Shown: positions 36,938-46,615, counted from the stretch's first letter. The stretch is 64,000 nucleotides of DNA from Nitrospira sp. (GCA_024998595.1 JACOEK010000004.1:1-64000); one strand, 5' to 3'. Made by a program: numbers and translations. Notes: generated by a model from the letters alone, not told the origin.

Positions 36938-37266
36938 GCTGTGTCTCCTTGGCGATTTGCCTCGATGGCGTATACGTTCTGAGATGACCGTAACATCCAG
37001 TGGGCCCCGAACAAACTAGGAGTGTCCCGCGCATGCCGCTGGCTGGTTGTATCATTCAGAAAAGGAAGGGGAGAGATTCTCGACCGGATCTGTGTATGTT
37101 CGGGGAGTGGAAGCGATGCAAGCAGAATGTGCTCGACACCGAGGCGAAATCTTAGAGAATAGCAACGGTGAGCAGGATGTGTTTCCTAAGTCCGGTTACA
37201 GCGCTGAATGGTATCCAGAACACCGTCCAATCTGTGAAGGGGACTCCGATCATCATCGGAGAATCA
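36938..37266. other. Intergenic region with terminator-like hairpin
   Basis: About 330 bases between two minus-strand genes. A plus-strand 85-codon frame crosses it but looks random. The main feature is the hairpin at 37244-37261, listed separately. The promoter of the 145-residue gene is expected near 36960-37050; none is clear. Confidence 0.35.
37244..37261 (-). terminator. Hairpin after 97-residue gene
   Basis: CTCCGAT and ATCGGAG form a perfect 7-bp stem with a 4-base loop, 5 bases beyond the stop of the minus-strand gene at 37267. On the minus strand the next bases are TCCCCTTC, which is pyrimidine-rich but not a true T-run, so termination is probable but not certain. Confidence 0.5.
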
Positions 37267-37560
37267 CTAGCACGTGTCCTTTCGGCCCTGCGTCGAAGGA
37301 ATGATACTAATTCCGCGGGCGTCCACATACACCTTCTTCCCCAGCTGCTGTTTGATGGCCGGGAGGATGTGCTCCCCCATCAGGCCTTGCAACGCGACGG
37401 GCGTGGTTTCGTCAAAATAGTTCCTGGAGAATTCGAGTTCAGTTTGACACCGGCCATCGCTGAACAGAAAACGTTTGGGGACGACCTTCAGTCTGATCTC
37501 TTGATAGCCGGCTGACTCCAGTGCCTCTATGATGGCCTCGTTCTTTGTCAGTTCTGACAT
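37267..37560 (-). CDS. Hypothetical protein, 97 residues
   Basis: Starts MSELTKNEAIIEALESAGYQ. It continues with EIRLKVVPKRFLFSDGRCQTELEF, FDETTPVALQGLMGEHILPA and LGKKVYVDARGISIIPS. The mix of helices and strands looks like a compact cytoplasmic domain; there is no signal peptide. AGAGGA nine bases before ATG 37560 selects this start over the longer frame to 37596. A hairpin follows its stop. It lies 91 bases from the hemerythrin-like gene, possibly co-transcribed. Family unknown. Confidence 0.6.
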   Translation of the reverse strand: MSELTKNEAIIEALESAGYQEIRLKVVPKRFLFSDGRCQTELEFSRNYFDETTPVALQGLMGEHILPAIKQQLGKKVYVDARGISIIPSTQGRKDTC

Positions 37561-37651
37561 CGGGCCGTTCCTCTCTCCGTCTATCTCTGATTTCAATAAG
37601 GGGTGATCTGTCGGCGTTCGGTCGTCGAGCAGTTGAGAGCGGGCTTGGACC

Positions 37652-38155
37652 TCATAGTGGGGAGGTCGCAGCTTGCATGGGTTGAATCGAACGAGAGGAA
37701 GCCCATATGGAAAGCCGGGAATCGGTTGCCTCGACAGCGACCATGGTGCGAGCCGCAGCCTTCAGTTTATCGAATTCCGCGAACAGCGTGTCCTCCTCTC
37801 GACGTATGCGTGTTTGCAACAGAAAGAGGATGTTTCCAAGGTCCTGTGTCGTGTGATGGTGCGTACCACCGATGTGGAACTGCTCAAAAAAGTTCATCAC
37901 CTCCTTCGAGACGCCTGCCATGTCTTTCTCAAGGAATTGCAACGTGTACTTCAACTCCGCATTCTTTTCGGCGGCTTCGAATAAGACGGGATACAAGAGC
38001 GTATCTTCTAATTTGAAGTGCGCCAAGAGGTGTATTTTCGCCGCTCTCAGTTTCCTTTGCGCGTCCAGTTGTTCAACGCCAATCCACTGCGCGGCTTCCA
38101 ACAAGTTCGAGATGAACAAATGTTGCAATTTCAATGTCGAGGTTAGATTTGTCAT
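37652..38155 (-). CDS. Hemerythrin-like domain protein
   Basis: A 167-residue helical protein with hemerythrin/HHE features: QHLFI (His about residue 11), HLLAHFKLEDTLLYPVL (about 43-59, giving the H-x-x-x-H and E pattern), FHIGGTHHHTTQ (about 93) and RREEDTLFAEFDKL (about 118). Such four-helix proteins bind a di-iron or related centre and act in oxygen or nitric-oxide sensing, iron handling or repair. The fourth-helix His is less clear than in standard members. Its ATG overlaps the stop of the 63-residue gene upstream (ATGA), so the two are translationally coupled. Confidence 0.72.
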   Translation of the reverse strand: MTNLTSTLKLQHLFISNLLEAAQWIGVEQLDAQRKLRAAKIHLLAHFKLEDTLLYPVLFEAAEKNAELKYTLQFLEKDMAGVSKEVMNFFEQFHIGGTHHHTTQDLGNILFLLQTRIRREEDTLFAEFDKLKAAARTMVAVEATDSRLSIWASSRSIQPMQAATSPL

Positions 38156-38343
38156 AGGACTTCTTGCTCCTTCGTTCTGTCTCTGGCCCAGCTGACGTAG
38201 GATTCAGATGGGAGCAGTAACCAATTGATGATGAAGACGTTGCGGTCCTGACCGTGACCCACGGCCGTCACGGCTCGCGGGGGATTCGGGAGGGTCAGGC
38301 CGGAGATTCCAACAAAGCTGCGGAGTTTGATGTCGAGCATCAT
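38152..38343 (-). CDS. Small hypothetical protein coupled to hemerythrin gene
   Basis: A 63-residue frame starting MMLDIKLRSFVGISGL, with VGHGQDRNVFIINWLLLP in the middle. It has AAAGGG just before the paired ATGs and a 4-base overlap with the hemerythrin-like gene. No known family. The overlap is the main reason to believe it is translated; if not, it may serve as a leader for the downstream gene. Confidence 0.45.
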   Translation of the reverse strand: MMLDIKLRSFVGISGLTLPNPPRAVTAVGHGQDRNVFIINWLLLPSESYVSWARDRTKEQEVL

Positions 38344-38739
38344 TACCCTTTAACCGTAGCAGCCATTTTTTTAATGTCTGTAGGCGGGAATCGGGTAGGG
38401 ACCTAGGGAAATCTATAGGAACGCGGGTTTCCGCCTGTCAGTATCTTCCTACAAGATTTCTTAGGAAGGGCCTGAATGCCTGGCGGAGGATGTTTTGATC
38501 GATCAGCAAGGGGCAAGGGTGGCAATTGGCTGGTACCCTTCCGAACGCTTCCGGAGTTATCCACATCGATCGAAAAAACAATGCTGCCTGGCACCAGCAA
38601 GGATCTCCTGAGCAGCCTTCAGGCCGGTTCATTCGTAGCATGCGTGATGAGGATATGGATCCCCGTACGGCAAGCTAGATAGCAGTCCTTAACCCGATCC
38701 CTCGTTGAAAACAGCCCGCCGATTAAGAGTCAGTGGTAG
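38344..38739. other. Intergenic region after giant-protein cluster
   Basis: About 395 bases between the 3' end of the large minus-strand cluster and the start of the small hemerythrin operon. It contains a long-loop inverted repeat AGGCGGGAA (38382-38390) with TTTCCGCCT (38428-38436), and a 68-codon plus-strand frame (38476-38682) that lacks a recognisable product. I see no tRNA or mobile-element end. Confidence 0.35.
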
Positions 38740-40464
38740 CTACGAATTTCCCTCTTCTCTCTTCTCCGCCACATCGAACTGTAGTCCGCTTGAGCCTTCG
38801 CCGCGGTCTGGACCTTTGCGTCGGCCGATCCAGAGATGGGTTGAGCCGTCGATCCAGCGGGCATATTGGTAGGTCCTGGTGACGCGGGCTCCCTCGCGTG
38901 GCACTTCTTCCTCGTAGAGCAACAGGTCGCGGTTCGGTTCGAGCAATCGCCCTTTCGGGAGTTGTACGCCTTGGATGCCGCCCTCGCCGAACTCGGGCAG
39001 CGCTCCTCGCTTGAGCCGCAAGGTCGCGCCGTCCTTGACCGGAAGCAATGGAATCCAATAGTCGGGCACCGTGGTGCCGAGCCGATAGACCAGTGGCGCG
39101 CCGTCCCCGTCAGCGGTAGGTGCCGGCGGCTGCGCCGCCATCGTTTCTTGATAGGCTTCGTGGCGATCCAACGGGCGGCCGGCGGCGCTTTCGACGACCC
39201 GCTCCACGGCCCAGGCCACGTTGGCCATTTCGTCTCTCAGTAACGACAGATCTTCTACCGGCTGGCTTTCCAACATCGGTCCCAACACCGGCGGCAGGAA
39301 CAGCAGCCGCTGGCTGTCGTTGGTGAGGCTGAACATGCGCCAGGGCGACGCGGGCCCGTCCACCTCGTTCGCGTGAGGAATCAGGAACCGTTCGCCGAAC
39401 GTATTCGTGACGACCAGTGCCCGGATCTGCGAGAGCGTGCCGACGGACAGGTCGAGCGGCAGTAAAAACCAATCATTGCTGTATTCCAGGACGAACTTCA
39501 CCAGCAACAGGCGGGCCAGGTCCTGTGGCGCCGCTTCCACGCTGGCAAAATTCACGGCGCCGTCTTCGAATTCCCAGAAGCGCGCAGAGGGCATGCCTCG
39601 AAACGAAACCGGCGCGGGAAGAAAGGCCTCCGTAAGAGATGTGCGGCTGTCGGTCGCTCCCAGGCCGTTCCCCGAGCTTGTTGTGAAGGAAAACCAATCC
39701 AACCGGCCATCGAGATATTCCGGAGCGGTCAGCACCACTTCGCCTGCTGCAGACTTGCCGGAAATGCTCAGGGCGTATTCCATCCGTTCGGGAATCCAGG
39801 CGGACGGGGCAGCACCTTGTTGGAACAGGCTGTCGAGCCAGGTCAACCAGTTCGTCACAATGCCGGTCACTCCGGCGCGATCGCTCTCCACCACCTGATC
39901 GAATGGCGCCTCGCGAAACAAGTCCGCCATGCTGTTGCTTGCCTGCAGTGCGCGCAGCCGCGCAGCGAGTCGAAGCCCGTCGATGGTCCGGCCGGTCAGC
40001 ACGCGGATGAAGGAGAGGCTTCCGGCGTCCATCTGCTTGGCTTGTTGGACCGTGGGCGCAGCCAGGACATACGTACTTCCCAACCACTGTGTGCGAGTGG
40101 GGCCGAGCCTGGCCGCTTCCAGCAACCGGAACAAATGCCGACCGGATTCGGCAGCCAGCCTCCAGTTGGGGCGCGAGTCGTCCGTCACGGGCTCCGCTTC
40201 GACCAGCGTTTCCAGCGCTAGAGTGTCAGTTGAGTAGGGCCTGGGCGGATGCGGGCCTGAGCGTGGCCCAGGTTGATAGCGGGTCACGGCGGCTTGGTCC
40301 ACGATCACCTGCGCGGCGGCGGGCGATCCGGCATCCGCGCCGTTGAACTCGCCGAACTGCCATTGCCGTCCCAGCATCCACAGCGGGTCGTGGATGCGCG
40401 CCTGCAACCCGTCTTGCAGGTCCGGGTTGTGGGTGCTGAGGTCGAGTCTGATCCGGGATGCCAT
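38740..40464 (-). CDS. 574-residue cluster protein, unknown function
   Basis: Last gene of the eight-gene cluster. It starts MASRIRLDLSTHNPDLQDGLQ and then has the conspicuous DPLWMLGRQWQFGEFNGADAG segment (about residues 27-47). Later come FWEFEDGAVNFASVEAAPQD, FVLEYSNDWFLLPLDLSVGTL and TNTFGERFLIPH. There is no signal peptide or membrane helix. I recall uncharacterised proteins with D-P-L-W-x-L-x-R-Q-W-Q motifs in other bacteria, without a function. The start is the ATG two bases after the stop of the 1772-residue gene; the frame is open further upstream but would overlap that gene extensively. Confidence 0.75.
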   Translation of the reverse strand: MASRIRLDLSTHNPDLQDGLQARIHDPLWMLGRQWQFGEFNGADAGSPAAAQVIVDQAAVTRYQPGPRSGPHPPRPYSTDTLALETLVEAEPVTDDSRPNWRLAAESGRHLFRLLEAARLGPTRTQWLGSTYVLAAPTVQQAKQMDAGSLSFIRVLTGRTIDGLRLAARLRALQASNSMADLFREAPFDQVVESDRAGVTGIVTNWLTWLDSLFQQGAAPSAWIPERMEYALSISGKSAAGEVVLTAPEYLDGRLDWFSFTTSSGNGLGATDSRTSLTEAFLPAPVSFRGMPSARFWEFEDGAVNFASVEAAPQDLARLLLVKFVLEYSNDWFLLPLDLSVGTLSQIRALVVTNTFGERFLIPHANEVDGPASPWRMFSLTNDSQRLLFLPPVLGPMLESQPVEDLSLLRDEMANVAWAVERVVESAAGRPLDRHEAYQETMAAQPPAPTADGDGAPLVYRLGTTVPDYWIPLLPVKDGATLRLKRGALPEFGEGGIQGVQLPKGRLLEPNRDLLLYEEEVPREGARVTRTYQYARWIDGSTHLWIGRRKGPDRGEGSSGLQFDVAEKREEGNS

Positions 40465-40466
40465 GC

Positions 40467-43400
40467 CTATGCTCCTATCGCTGGATCGATGACGCCGGTG
40501 AAATCGACGGTGCCACCGGTAAACAGCAGCGCCGGCGCCACTATGTCCGTTTCTCCGGAACTGACCGGCTGCAAGGCGCGCTTGCCGGCGCGATCCCACG
40601 TGGCCGTGCCGTCGAACAGAGTGAACGCCATGCCGTCCACGATCCGTCCTTCGACTCCCACGGTGGCGGCAGGCACTTCGAGCCGCACCCAGCGGCCGGG
40701 CGGCGGCAATGGACCCATGTATTGGCGGCTGACCGTATTGTCGGTGCCCCATGGAACGAGGTTTTCGCCCCAATAGGCACGATGCTCCCAACTGCCGTCA
40801 TGCCACTGCAACATCACTTGTCGCGGCATGCGCGCAGCATCGAGATAGATGTGCGCGAAAAGCCGGTCCCCCACGCTGACGAACAGCGCGGCCTTGGCGC
40901 CCCGGAAAAAATGTTGGTGCATACCGGCCGCGAGCACTGATTGATGGGCGCGTGTGCCGGACAGCGGTTCCGGCTTCATACGAATCCACGTCCAGGTCTC
41001 GTTGTCGCCGAAGGGGCTCGCGCCTTCCGGCAGTTGGTCTTCCACCCAGATCATTTCGTCGCCGCTCTCGGGTGCAACGGCACGGAGCCGGGCCAAATCC
41101 ATCGTCTCGTGCAAGACAGCTTCCAGACTGTTGAGGTCCCAGGTTGTCCGCCGGTCCGACGGCACCGCGAGCAGGAGCGCCTGTGGCGGCGCGCTGTTGG
41201 GCTGATCGTAATGAAAGGTCACGCCCGTCGTTTCGCGGGGACTCGGCACCGTTTCCACCCATTCGTCAATCAGGAGGCCGGCGAAGGGTTGATCGAAGCG
41301 GAGCGGTTGCGCCGACGACACATGGGCCACGAGCGAGATGCGTCCTCGTGGAAGAGGTTTGTCCGGCGCCGGTGGCAAGGCCACCCAGCGATCCTGTGGC
41401 TGATAGGGGAGTTGTCCGACGTGGAACCGGAGTGCGGCGCTGCCCACGGTTTCAGCATAGAGCATGGCCTCGTTCAGGCGTGTCGCACCAGGCCGTACAT
41501 AGGCGGCCCGTTGGAACCAGGTCACGGCGGCCAGCGGGTCCTGCCCCTGGAGTGAGAGGCTAGCAGCGAACGATTCATTCAATTGTGCCGCGTTGGCCGC
41601 AGTCACGCGCGGCAGGGCTAGGAAGTCCTGGTCGAAGACGATGCGGAAGCGACCGAGGTCGTGATCGCGTCGTTCTTCCGGCGTGGCGCTCGCACGCACG
41701 AAGCCCTGGTCGGATTCGGTGACGCGATCAAGGCGACGTTGCGCCTCGAGCAGCACCGATCGCGCCTGGGTCAGGAGCACCGATCGCGCTTCCGCTTCCG
41801 TACCGCCGATGTCCATCGGGACTGCGCCCGGCATGCCGAAGTCAGCCAGGCCGAGCAGGGCGCGGCGAACTTCGTCGGGGTTGGATGTCAGGTCGTCTGA
41901 AGACGGAGACGGCAGCAAGGCTTTCAGGGTTTGCTGTGCGGCGGTCAACGCTTGCAACGCGCGGGTCGCGCGGCCGGCGAACTCCTCCTGGTCCAGTCCG
42001 GAGTCGGCAGGCGATTCGGGCAGCGACAGATCGCGCCCATCGAGTGGGTGGGCGTTGCTAAGCAGCCTTCGCACCGTGGTCGCCACCTCGCACCATTCCG
42101 TCACGCTCACGATGTCCGCGCTCCAGTTGTTGTCACGGTCAAACTGCAATCGAATGATTGCCTCAGGCGGCACAGTCGCGGGTCGAGCCTGTTGCAGCAC
42201 GAAACGCCACCGTTGCTCCAATTCGGCCTGCTGTGCACGAGTGTTGCCTTCGGCGAGGTACACGGCATCGATCGGTGAGAGCCCGAGTGAAGTCAGCGCA
42301 CTTTCGACCGTCTGATAGACCTGTCCGTTTTCAGAATTCACGTAGTCCGCCTTGCAGCGGACTTGGGCCGGATTGGGTAACAGTGTCGCAAGCCAGGCGT
42401 TCAGGACCGGTTCAGCTTGCGCGCGTGCCGACGGGATGGTCGTGGGCCAGCCGCTGGGCGTCGTGCCGCTGGATACGGGGAACAGGGTGCAGAGGCGGTG
42501 CGTGAGCCCGATGCCGGTTCTCGGCGTGCGGATCACCTCCAACTCCGGGGGCGGGACTTCACCTGCTGCGATGGCATCCAGCGTTGCGCCGGAGCGGAGC
42601 GGATTGCCTTGAACGAGCTGATACACGCTCTCGGCCACGACGCTGTCGCCAACCGAGTCGACCAGATCGTCGAGCGCCTTGAGCGTCTCTACTAGCGCGG
42701 TAAAGTCGGGGCTTCCGGGTGGAGGAAATCCCAGGGTCGCGTTGCCGAACGGAATGGTCGTCACATCCCAAGGAGATTGCGGGGCCTGACGTTGTTGGCT
42801 CGCGGTCCACCGACGATGCAGCGCCAACCCGTCTACGACGGCGGCAGCCGGTAACGATTTCAGCGCCTCGTTCCATTGCGCGGCGAGGCGTGAGGTGAGG
42901 GCCGCTCTTGCGGCATTGAGATCGGCCATGGCCTTGCCGCGTTGCCCGCCTTCCTTGGCCAGCGCCTGGCGGTCGAGGTCAGCGGCGAGTGTGTCCTGTC
43001 GTACGGCCATCTGTTGCGCGGCGGGAATGGAATCCGGGTCGGCGGCGTTGAGCAATTTGGCCTGAGCCCGTTCCGCGAGCAGGCGTGTGCCTTCCTGTGC
43101 GCTGACGGTCTGTTGTGCGGCGGCGGCCTGGGCCACGGCGGTGGCTTGAGCCTGTGTCAGCTGTTCCACGCGGTTGTCCCAGTCGTCCAGGTCCCGCGCT
43201 TCCAACAACTGGACGGCATAACGCCGCACGGATGGCTGCGTCACCTTGCCCTGCGGTTTCGCGGCCTGTTGTTGCGCCAGCACCTGGCCCGCCTGCGTCA
43301 CCTGTATCTGCGCCGCCTGCGCCTGCTGCACGAGCGTGGCGATTGTTCCCAGTGCGGCGCGATAGGTTTGCTCGCGGCCTTCTCGTTCTGCCTTCAAGCC

Positions 43401-45785
43401 GCGGGCGTCTTCCGCCCGGCGCAAGGCCTGGTCGCGTTGCGTCGTCAGCAGCGTGACCTCCTGCGCCAGCCGTTCGGCGCGCGTGAGGGTGTCCCGGATG
43501 TCGGCGAAGCGATCGGTGCCGGTGAAGCTCGTGAGCGCGCGGAAGCGTTGGATATAGCGGTCCAAGCCACGTTCGTGGAGACGGCGTTCGAATCGGTACC
43601 CGAGCAGCGCGCTCAACGACTGACCTTGGCGCACGCCGTCGAGTAGCCACTTGGCGCGATGGACCCGTTCGGACGAAAGATCAACCGCAAAGGGCGAGGC
43701 ACCGGCTGCGCGATTGGACTCTTGTGAAAGGTAGCCGCTCCGCAGCACGGCCGCCGCCGCCGCATGTCCCAGCGAAGGGGCATGGACGAAGCCCTTGTTC
43801 TGTTCCGAGCGTGAGACCGGCGCGGTGACACCGGCCGGTAGTGTGGAGACCGGTTGCAGCGGGGCCGCACGCCGGACCTGTTCGACCCAGCCGTAGGCGC
43901 CGAGTCTGATGCCGGTGGGCGCCGCCTGCCGCATGACGGCCAGCCGCCTGGTGGCGAGAGATGTGCCCCATGCATCGAGACGATAGGTGAGCACATCCAT
44001 TGCCTCCGCGAGCAGTTGCTGTCGCACCGGTTCGGACAGGCTGGTCAGCTCATCCCAGGCCGGATCATGGGCGGTTGAAAGGACGCGGGTCAGTAGCAGC
44101 GTTCGAAAGGCATCGGTGAGCAACCGTTTCGGCACGGGCGGTTGTTGAGTAGAAATTTCCGGAAACTCCCGCAACGTATACCGGCCGGCGTTCCCCTCCT
44201 GCGCCAGGAGCACGACGGGGTTGGATTCCAGCGTGGTCTGGAGGGCCTGAGGAACCTGGCGGCGACGTGTCAGCCGTTGGGCTTTCCACCAGGTGGCCAG
44301 TGCCTTGTCCTGGTCCTGATCGGTCGTTGAGATCCAGCGATCGAGTGCCGCCACCGGCAGCAGGCCGTAGGGCTGGTTGTCGATACGTAGAGCCGGGAGT
44401 GGCCCGCGCGCCCGGACGTATTTCATGACATGGTCGCGCAGCACGTCCGCTCCGGCTGCGCCGAGTAATTGACGCAACAACGGACTGTCGCACAGCGCGA
44501 GCAGCGCCGCATGCATGAGCGAGGCGTACCGTTGTTCCGCGCCGTCGGCTCCGCGGACATGGGCAAAGACGGAGGCCGGCAGGCCCAAGGCCTGTCCCAG
44601 GAGATCGCCATCGGACCCTGATTGGATTAACGAGGCGCCTAACTCGACGCCCATGCTGTCGGCGGCGTTGCGCTCGGTCGATCGATAGCCGGCGGAGGCT
44701 TCCGCCGTGTTGTTCGTCGCCACCTGTTGTTTCACGAGGGCAAGGCCGCCGGTGTAATGGTGCGCGTCGAGCAGTTGTGCCAATCGGCCGGCCGTGGTTG
44801 AGGCGTCCCACGAGGCCTTCACCCCCAGCACCACAATCCGATCGAATCCTGCCTGCGCGTCTTCCTCCGTGATGGGAATACGTAGCCCCATGCCGATGGA
44901 TTCAGCCACGTCAAAATCCGTGATCCACTTCATGCCCTCATCGACGGGCGGCAAGCCATTGCCGCCGAGCGGGCCTGTGCTCCGTGGGTCGGGCCCGACC
45001 GCCACAGTCTCAGAGATGGTATTGCCCCAGGCGGTGATGCGTGCCGCATCGCCGCGATAACCGATGGCGACCCAGCGATCAGGGAGGACCTGCGTATGGG
45101 GCGCGCGCATCCAACTGTCTTCACGGCGAGTCACCGTTCCAGCTTGAGAGGGATCGAGCGCACGGGCGATCCAGGCAGCACGGGTAGTGCCGAACTGCTC
45201 CGTGAGTCGTTGCCAGCCCTGCCTGATATGTTCCTGCCGGTCAGCGCCTGCGGGGGTGGCGGCGACATGGGCCCAAAACTCCTTCCCGCGGCGGTCTTCC
45301 TCATCCGTCAGTGCCGGTTCGTGGCTGTCGAGATGGATGTCGTCGGGATAGACGCGGAGCAGGAGGTCGGTGCCCGGTCCCGTGCGTCTCGCCGTAAACC
45401 TGGTTTCCAGGCGGACGGGGAACAGCAGCAGCGGATGCGTGGTCGCAACCGTACCAGTGAAGCGATCCGTGCCCAGGAGGCGGGCCGTGGCGGCATCGCG
45501 GGCGTTTCGATATTCATCGACCTGCGCCGATAGCGCCGCGACTTCGGCTTTCTTGCGAGTCACCACATCCTGCGTGGCGGTAATTTGGGTGTTCACCTGA
45601 CCCAATTCGGCCTGGTAGAGCGCCCGTTGCCGGATGAGCATGGACGCTCGCCGTTGTGCGGCTTGAGCTCGCGCGACGGCCCGGTCATGTGCCGCCTGCA
45701 ATTGTCGCAACTTGGTCGCCCAGGCTCGAAGCACTGCCGGGGGCACCCGTTCAGGAACGTCTGATCCTTCGTCGATCGGTCTCAC
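40467..45785 (-). CDS. 1772-residue cluster protein with coiled coils and C-terminal beta-sandwich-like domain
   Basis: The largest cluster protein, starting at a GTG with AAGGA upstream. Residues about 20-100 are a coiled coil (Gln/Ala/Arg heptads). The conserved-looking HPLLLFPVRLETRF and LLLRVYPDDIHLDSHEP follow (about 115-155). A second, Ala/Gln-rich coiled coil lies around 760-930. Residues about 1625-1745 contain PRQVMLQWHDGSWEHRAYWGE, VPWGTDN, GRWVRLEVPA and GMAFTLFDGTATWDRAG. These resemble lectin-like beta-sandwich domains that I recall from large planctomycete proteins. No signal peptide or membrane helix is seen. Function unknown; size and coiled coils suggest a structural or scaffold role. 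Confidence 0.78.
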   Translation of the reverse strand: MRPIDEGSDVPERVPPAVLRAWATKLRQLQAAHDRAVARAQAAQRRASMLIRQRALYQAELGQVNTQITATQDVVTRKKAEVAALSAQVDEYRNARDAATARLLGTDRFTGTVATTHPLLLFPVRLETRFTARRTGPGTDLLLRVYPDDIHLDSHEPALTDEEDRRGKEFWAHVAATPAGADRQEHIRQGWQRLTEQFGTTRAAWIARALDPSQAGTVTRREDSWMRAPHTQVLPDRWVAIGYRGDAARITAWGNTISETVAVGPDPRSTGPLGGNGLPPVDEGMKWITDFDVAESIGMGLRIPITEEDAQAGFDRIVVLGVKASWDASTTAGRLAQLLDAHHYTGGLALVKQQVATNNTAEASAGYRSTERNAADSMGVELGASLIQSGSDGDLLGQALGLPASVFAHVRGADGAEQRYASLMHAALLALCDSPLLRQLLGAAGADVLRDHVMKYVRARGPLPALRIDNQPYGLLPVAALDRWISTTDQDQDKALATWWKAQRLTRRRQVPQALQTTLESNPVVLLAQEGNAGRYTLREFPEISTQQPPVPKRLLTDAFRTLLLTRVLSTAHDPAWDELTSLSEPVRQQLLAEAMDVLTYRLDAWGTSLATRRLAVMRQAAPTGIRLGAYGWVEQVRRAAPLQPVSTLPAGVTAPVSRSEQNKGFVHAPSLGHAAAAAVLRSGYLSQESNRAAGASPFAVDLSSERVHRAKWLLDGVRQGQSLSALLGYRFERRLHERGLDRYIQRFRALTSFTGTDRFADIRDTLTRAERLAQEVTLLTTQRDQALRRAEDARGLKAEREGREQTYRAALGTIATLVQQAQAAQIQVTQAGQVLAQQQAAKPQGKVTQPSVRRYAVQLLEARDLDDWDNRVEQLTQAQATAVAQAAAAQQTVSAQEGTRLLAERAQAKLLNAADPDSIPAAQQMAVRQDTLAADLDRQALAKEGGQRGKAMADLNAARAALTSRLAAQWNEALKSLPAAAVVDGLALHRRWTASQQRQAPQSPWDVTTIPFGNATLGFPPPGSPDFTALVETLKALDDLVDSVGDSVVAESVYQLVQGNPLRSGATLDAIAAGEVPPPELEVIRTPRTGIGLTHRLCTLFPVSSGTTPSGWPTTIPSARAQAEPVLNAWLATLLPNPAQVRCKADYVNSENGQVYQTVESALTSLGLSPIDAVYLAEGNTRAQQAELEQRWRFVLQQARPATVPPEAIIRLQFDRDNNWSADIVSVTEWCEVATTVRRLLSNAHPLDGRDLSLPESPADSGLDQEEFAGRATRALQALTAAQQTLKALLPSPSSDDLTSNPDEVRRALLGLADFGMPGAVPMDIGGTEAEARSVLLTQARSVLLEAQRRLDRVTESDQGFVRASATPEERRDHDLGRFRIVFDQDFLALPRVTAANAAQLNESFAASLSLQGQDPLAAVTWFQRAAYVRPGATRLNEAMLYAETVGSAALRFHVGQLPYQPQDRWVALPPAPDKPLPRGRISLVAHVSSAQPLRFDQPFAGLLIDEWVETVPSPRETTGVTFHYDQPNSAPPQALLLAVPSDRRTTWDLNSLEAVLHETMDLARLRAVAPESGDEMIWVEDQLPEGASPFGDNETWTWIRMKPEPLSGTRAHQSVLAAGMHQHFFRGAKAALFVSVGDRLFAHIYLDAARMPRQVMLQWHDGSWEHRAYWGENLVPWGTDNTVSRQYMGPLPPPGRWVRLEVPAATVGVEGRIVDGMAFTLFDGTATWDRAGKRALQPVSSGETDIVAPALLFTGGTVDFTGVIDPAIGA

Positions 45786-45805
45786 TCCGTTGATCCTTTC
45801 ATGAC

Positions 45806-46615
45806 TTAGGGGCCGTCCTGTAACAGTGTCGTGACTTCGGCTTCGGCTGCGGCCAACGCTTGTTCAGCTGCCGCCGCTTGTGCCTCCGCTTCGGGGATTT
45901 GCGTGGCCAGGCCGGCAAGGAGCGTCGTTAGTTCGCTGCGGCGGTTGAGCAAGCCTGCGAGCAGCGTCTCGGCATCTTCCAATTCGAATCGTGTCACCTG
46001 AAGGGATTCTTCCAACGTTGCCGTGCGGGCCGACAGTTGCGCCGCCACCTGTTGCAGCGCTGCCCTGACCAGCGGGTCTCGCGTGATTTCTGCGTTCATA
46101 CCCTCGATCTCGGTGAGGCTCGCTTGCAGTTGTTGCCGGCGGGGCTGAAGGGCGGCGATCGCGGCTTGGGTGGCTTGCACCGCGGCTGCCGCCGCCGCAA
46201 TCTGAACGTCCACCGCTCGTACTTGTGCCTGAGCCTGCGCCACGCCCTGCTGTGCCTCGGTCACCTTCGCATGAGCCGCGGTTGCTGCGGTCTGGGCCTG
46301 GGTGACTGTTCTTCGCAGCGCGGCAAGGCGCAACCGCCAGCTTGCCGGGGGGATGCCGGGGGGCGGCTCGGATGCATCGAGAAGCTCCTGTTGCGCCTCT
46401 GCGACTTTGGCATCGGCGGCGGTTGCTGCTGCCTGCAACGGCGGAATGCGCGCCTGGGCTTGCGCCACGCCGCTCTGTGCATTGGTGCGCTGAGCTTGCG
46501 CCGCCGTCACTGCCTGCTGCTGGCTTGTGAGTTGCGTCGTCAACGCGGTCTGTTGCGCGGCTAAAGCTTGCAGGGCCGTCTGGAGTCGTGCGGTTTCTTG
46601 TTCCAAAAAGGGCAT
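45806..46615 (-). CDS. Coiled-coil cluster protein, 269 residues
   Basis: Begins MPFLEQETARLQTALQALAAQQ and consists almost wholly of Ala/Gln/Leu heptad-like helices in two blocks (about 1-80 and 97-265). A Pro break separates them (SEPPPGIPPASWR). The end is EQALAAAEAEVTTLLQDGP. The ATG at 46615 is preceded by GGAAAGAG; a longer frame to 46732 would overlap the upstream gene. There is no signal peptide. Its helices resemble the coiled-coil parts of the adjacent 1772-residue protein, so the two may interact directly, which is inference. Confidence 0.75.
   Translation of the reverse strand: MPFLEQETARLQTALQALAAQQTALTTQLTSQQQAVTAAQAQRTNAQSGVAQAQARIPPLQAAATAADAKVAEAQQELLDASEPPPGIPPASWRLRLAALRRTVTQAQTAATAAHAKVTEAQQGVAQAQAQVRAVDVQIAAAAAAVQATQAAIAALQPRRQQLQASLTEIEGMNAEITRDPLVRAALQQVAAQLSARTATLEESLQVTRFELEDAETLLAGLLNRRSELTTLLAGLATQIPEAEAQAAAAEQALAAAEAEVTTLLQDGP

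Noticed and set aside
37047-37304. 85-codon plus-strand frame
   Set aside because: No clear family, composition looks random, and it runs over a terminator-like hairpin and the end of a minus-strand gene.
38476-38682. 68-codon plus-strand frame after the giant cluster
   Set aside because: No good ribosome site and no recognisable sequence; kept only as part of the intergenic description.
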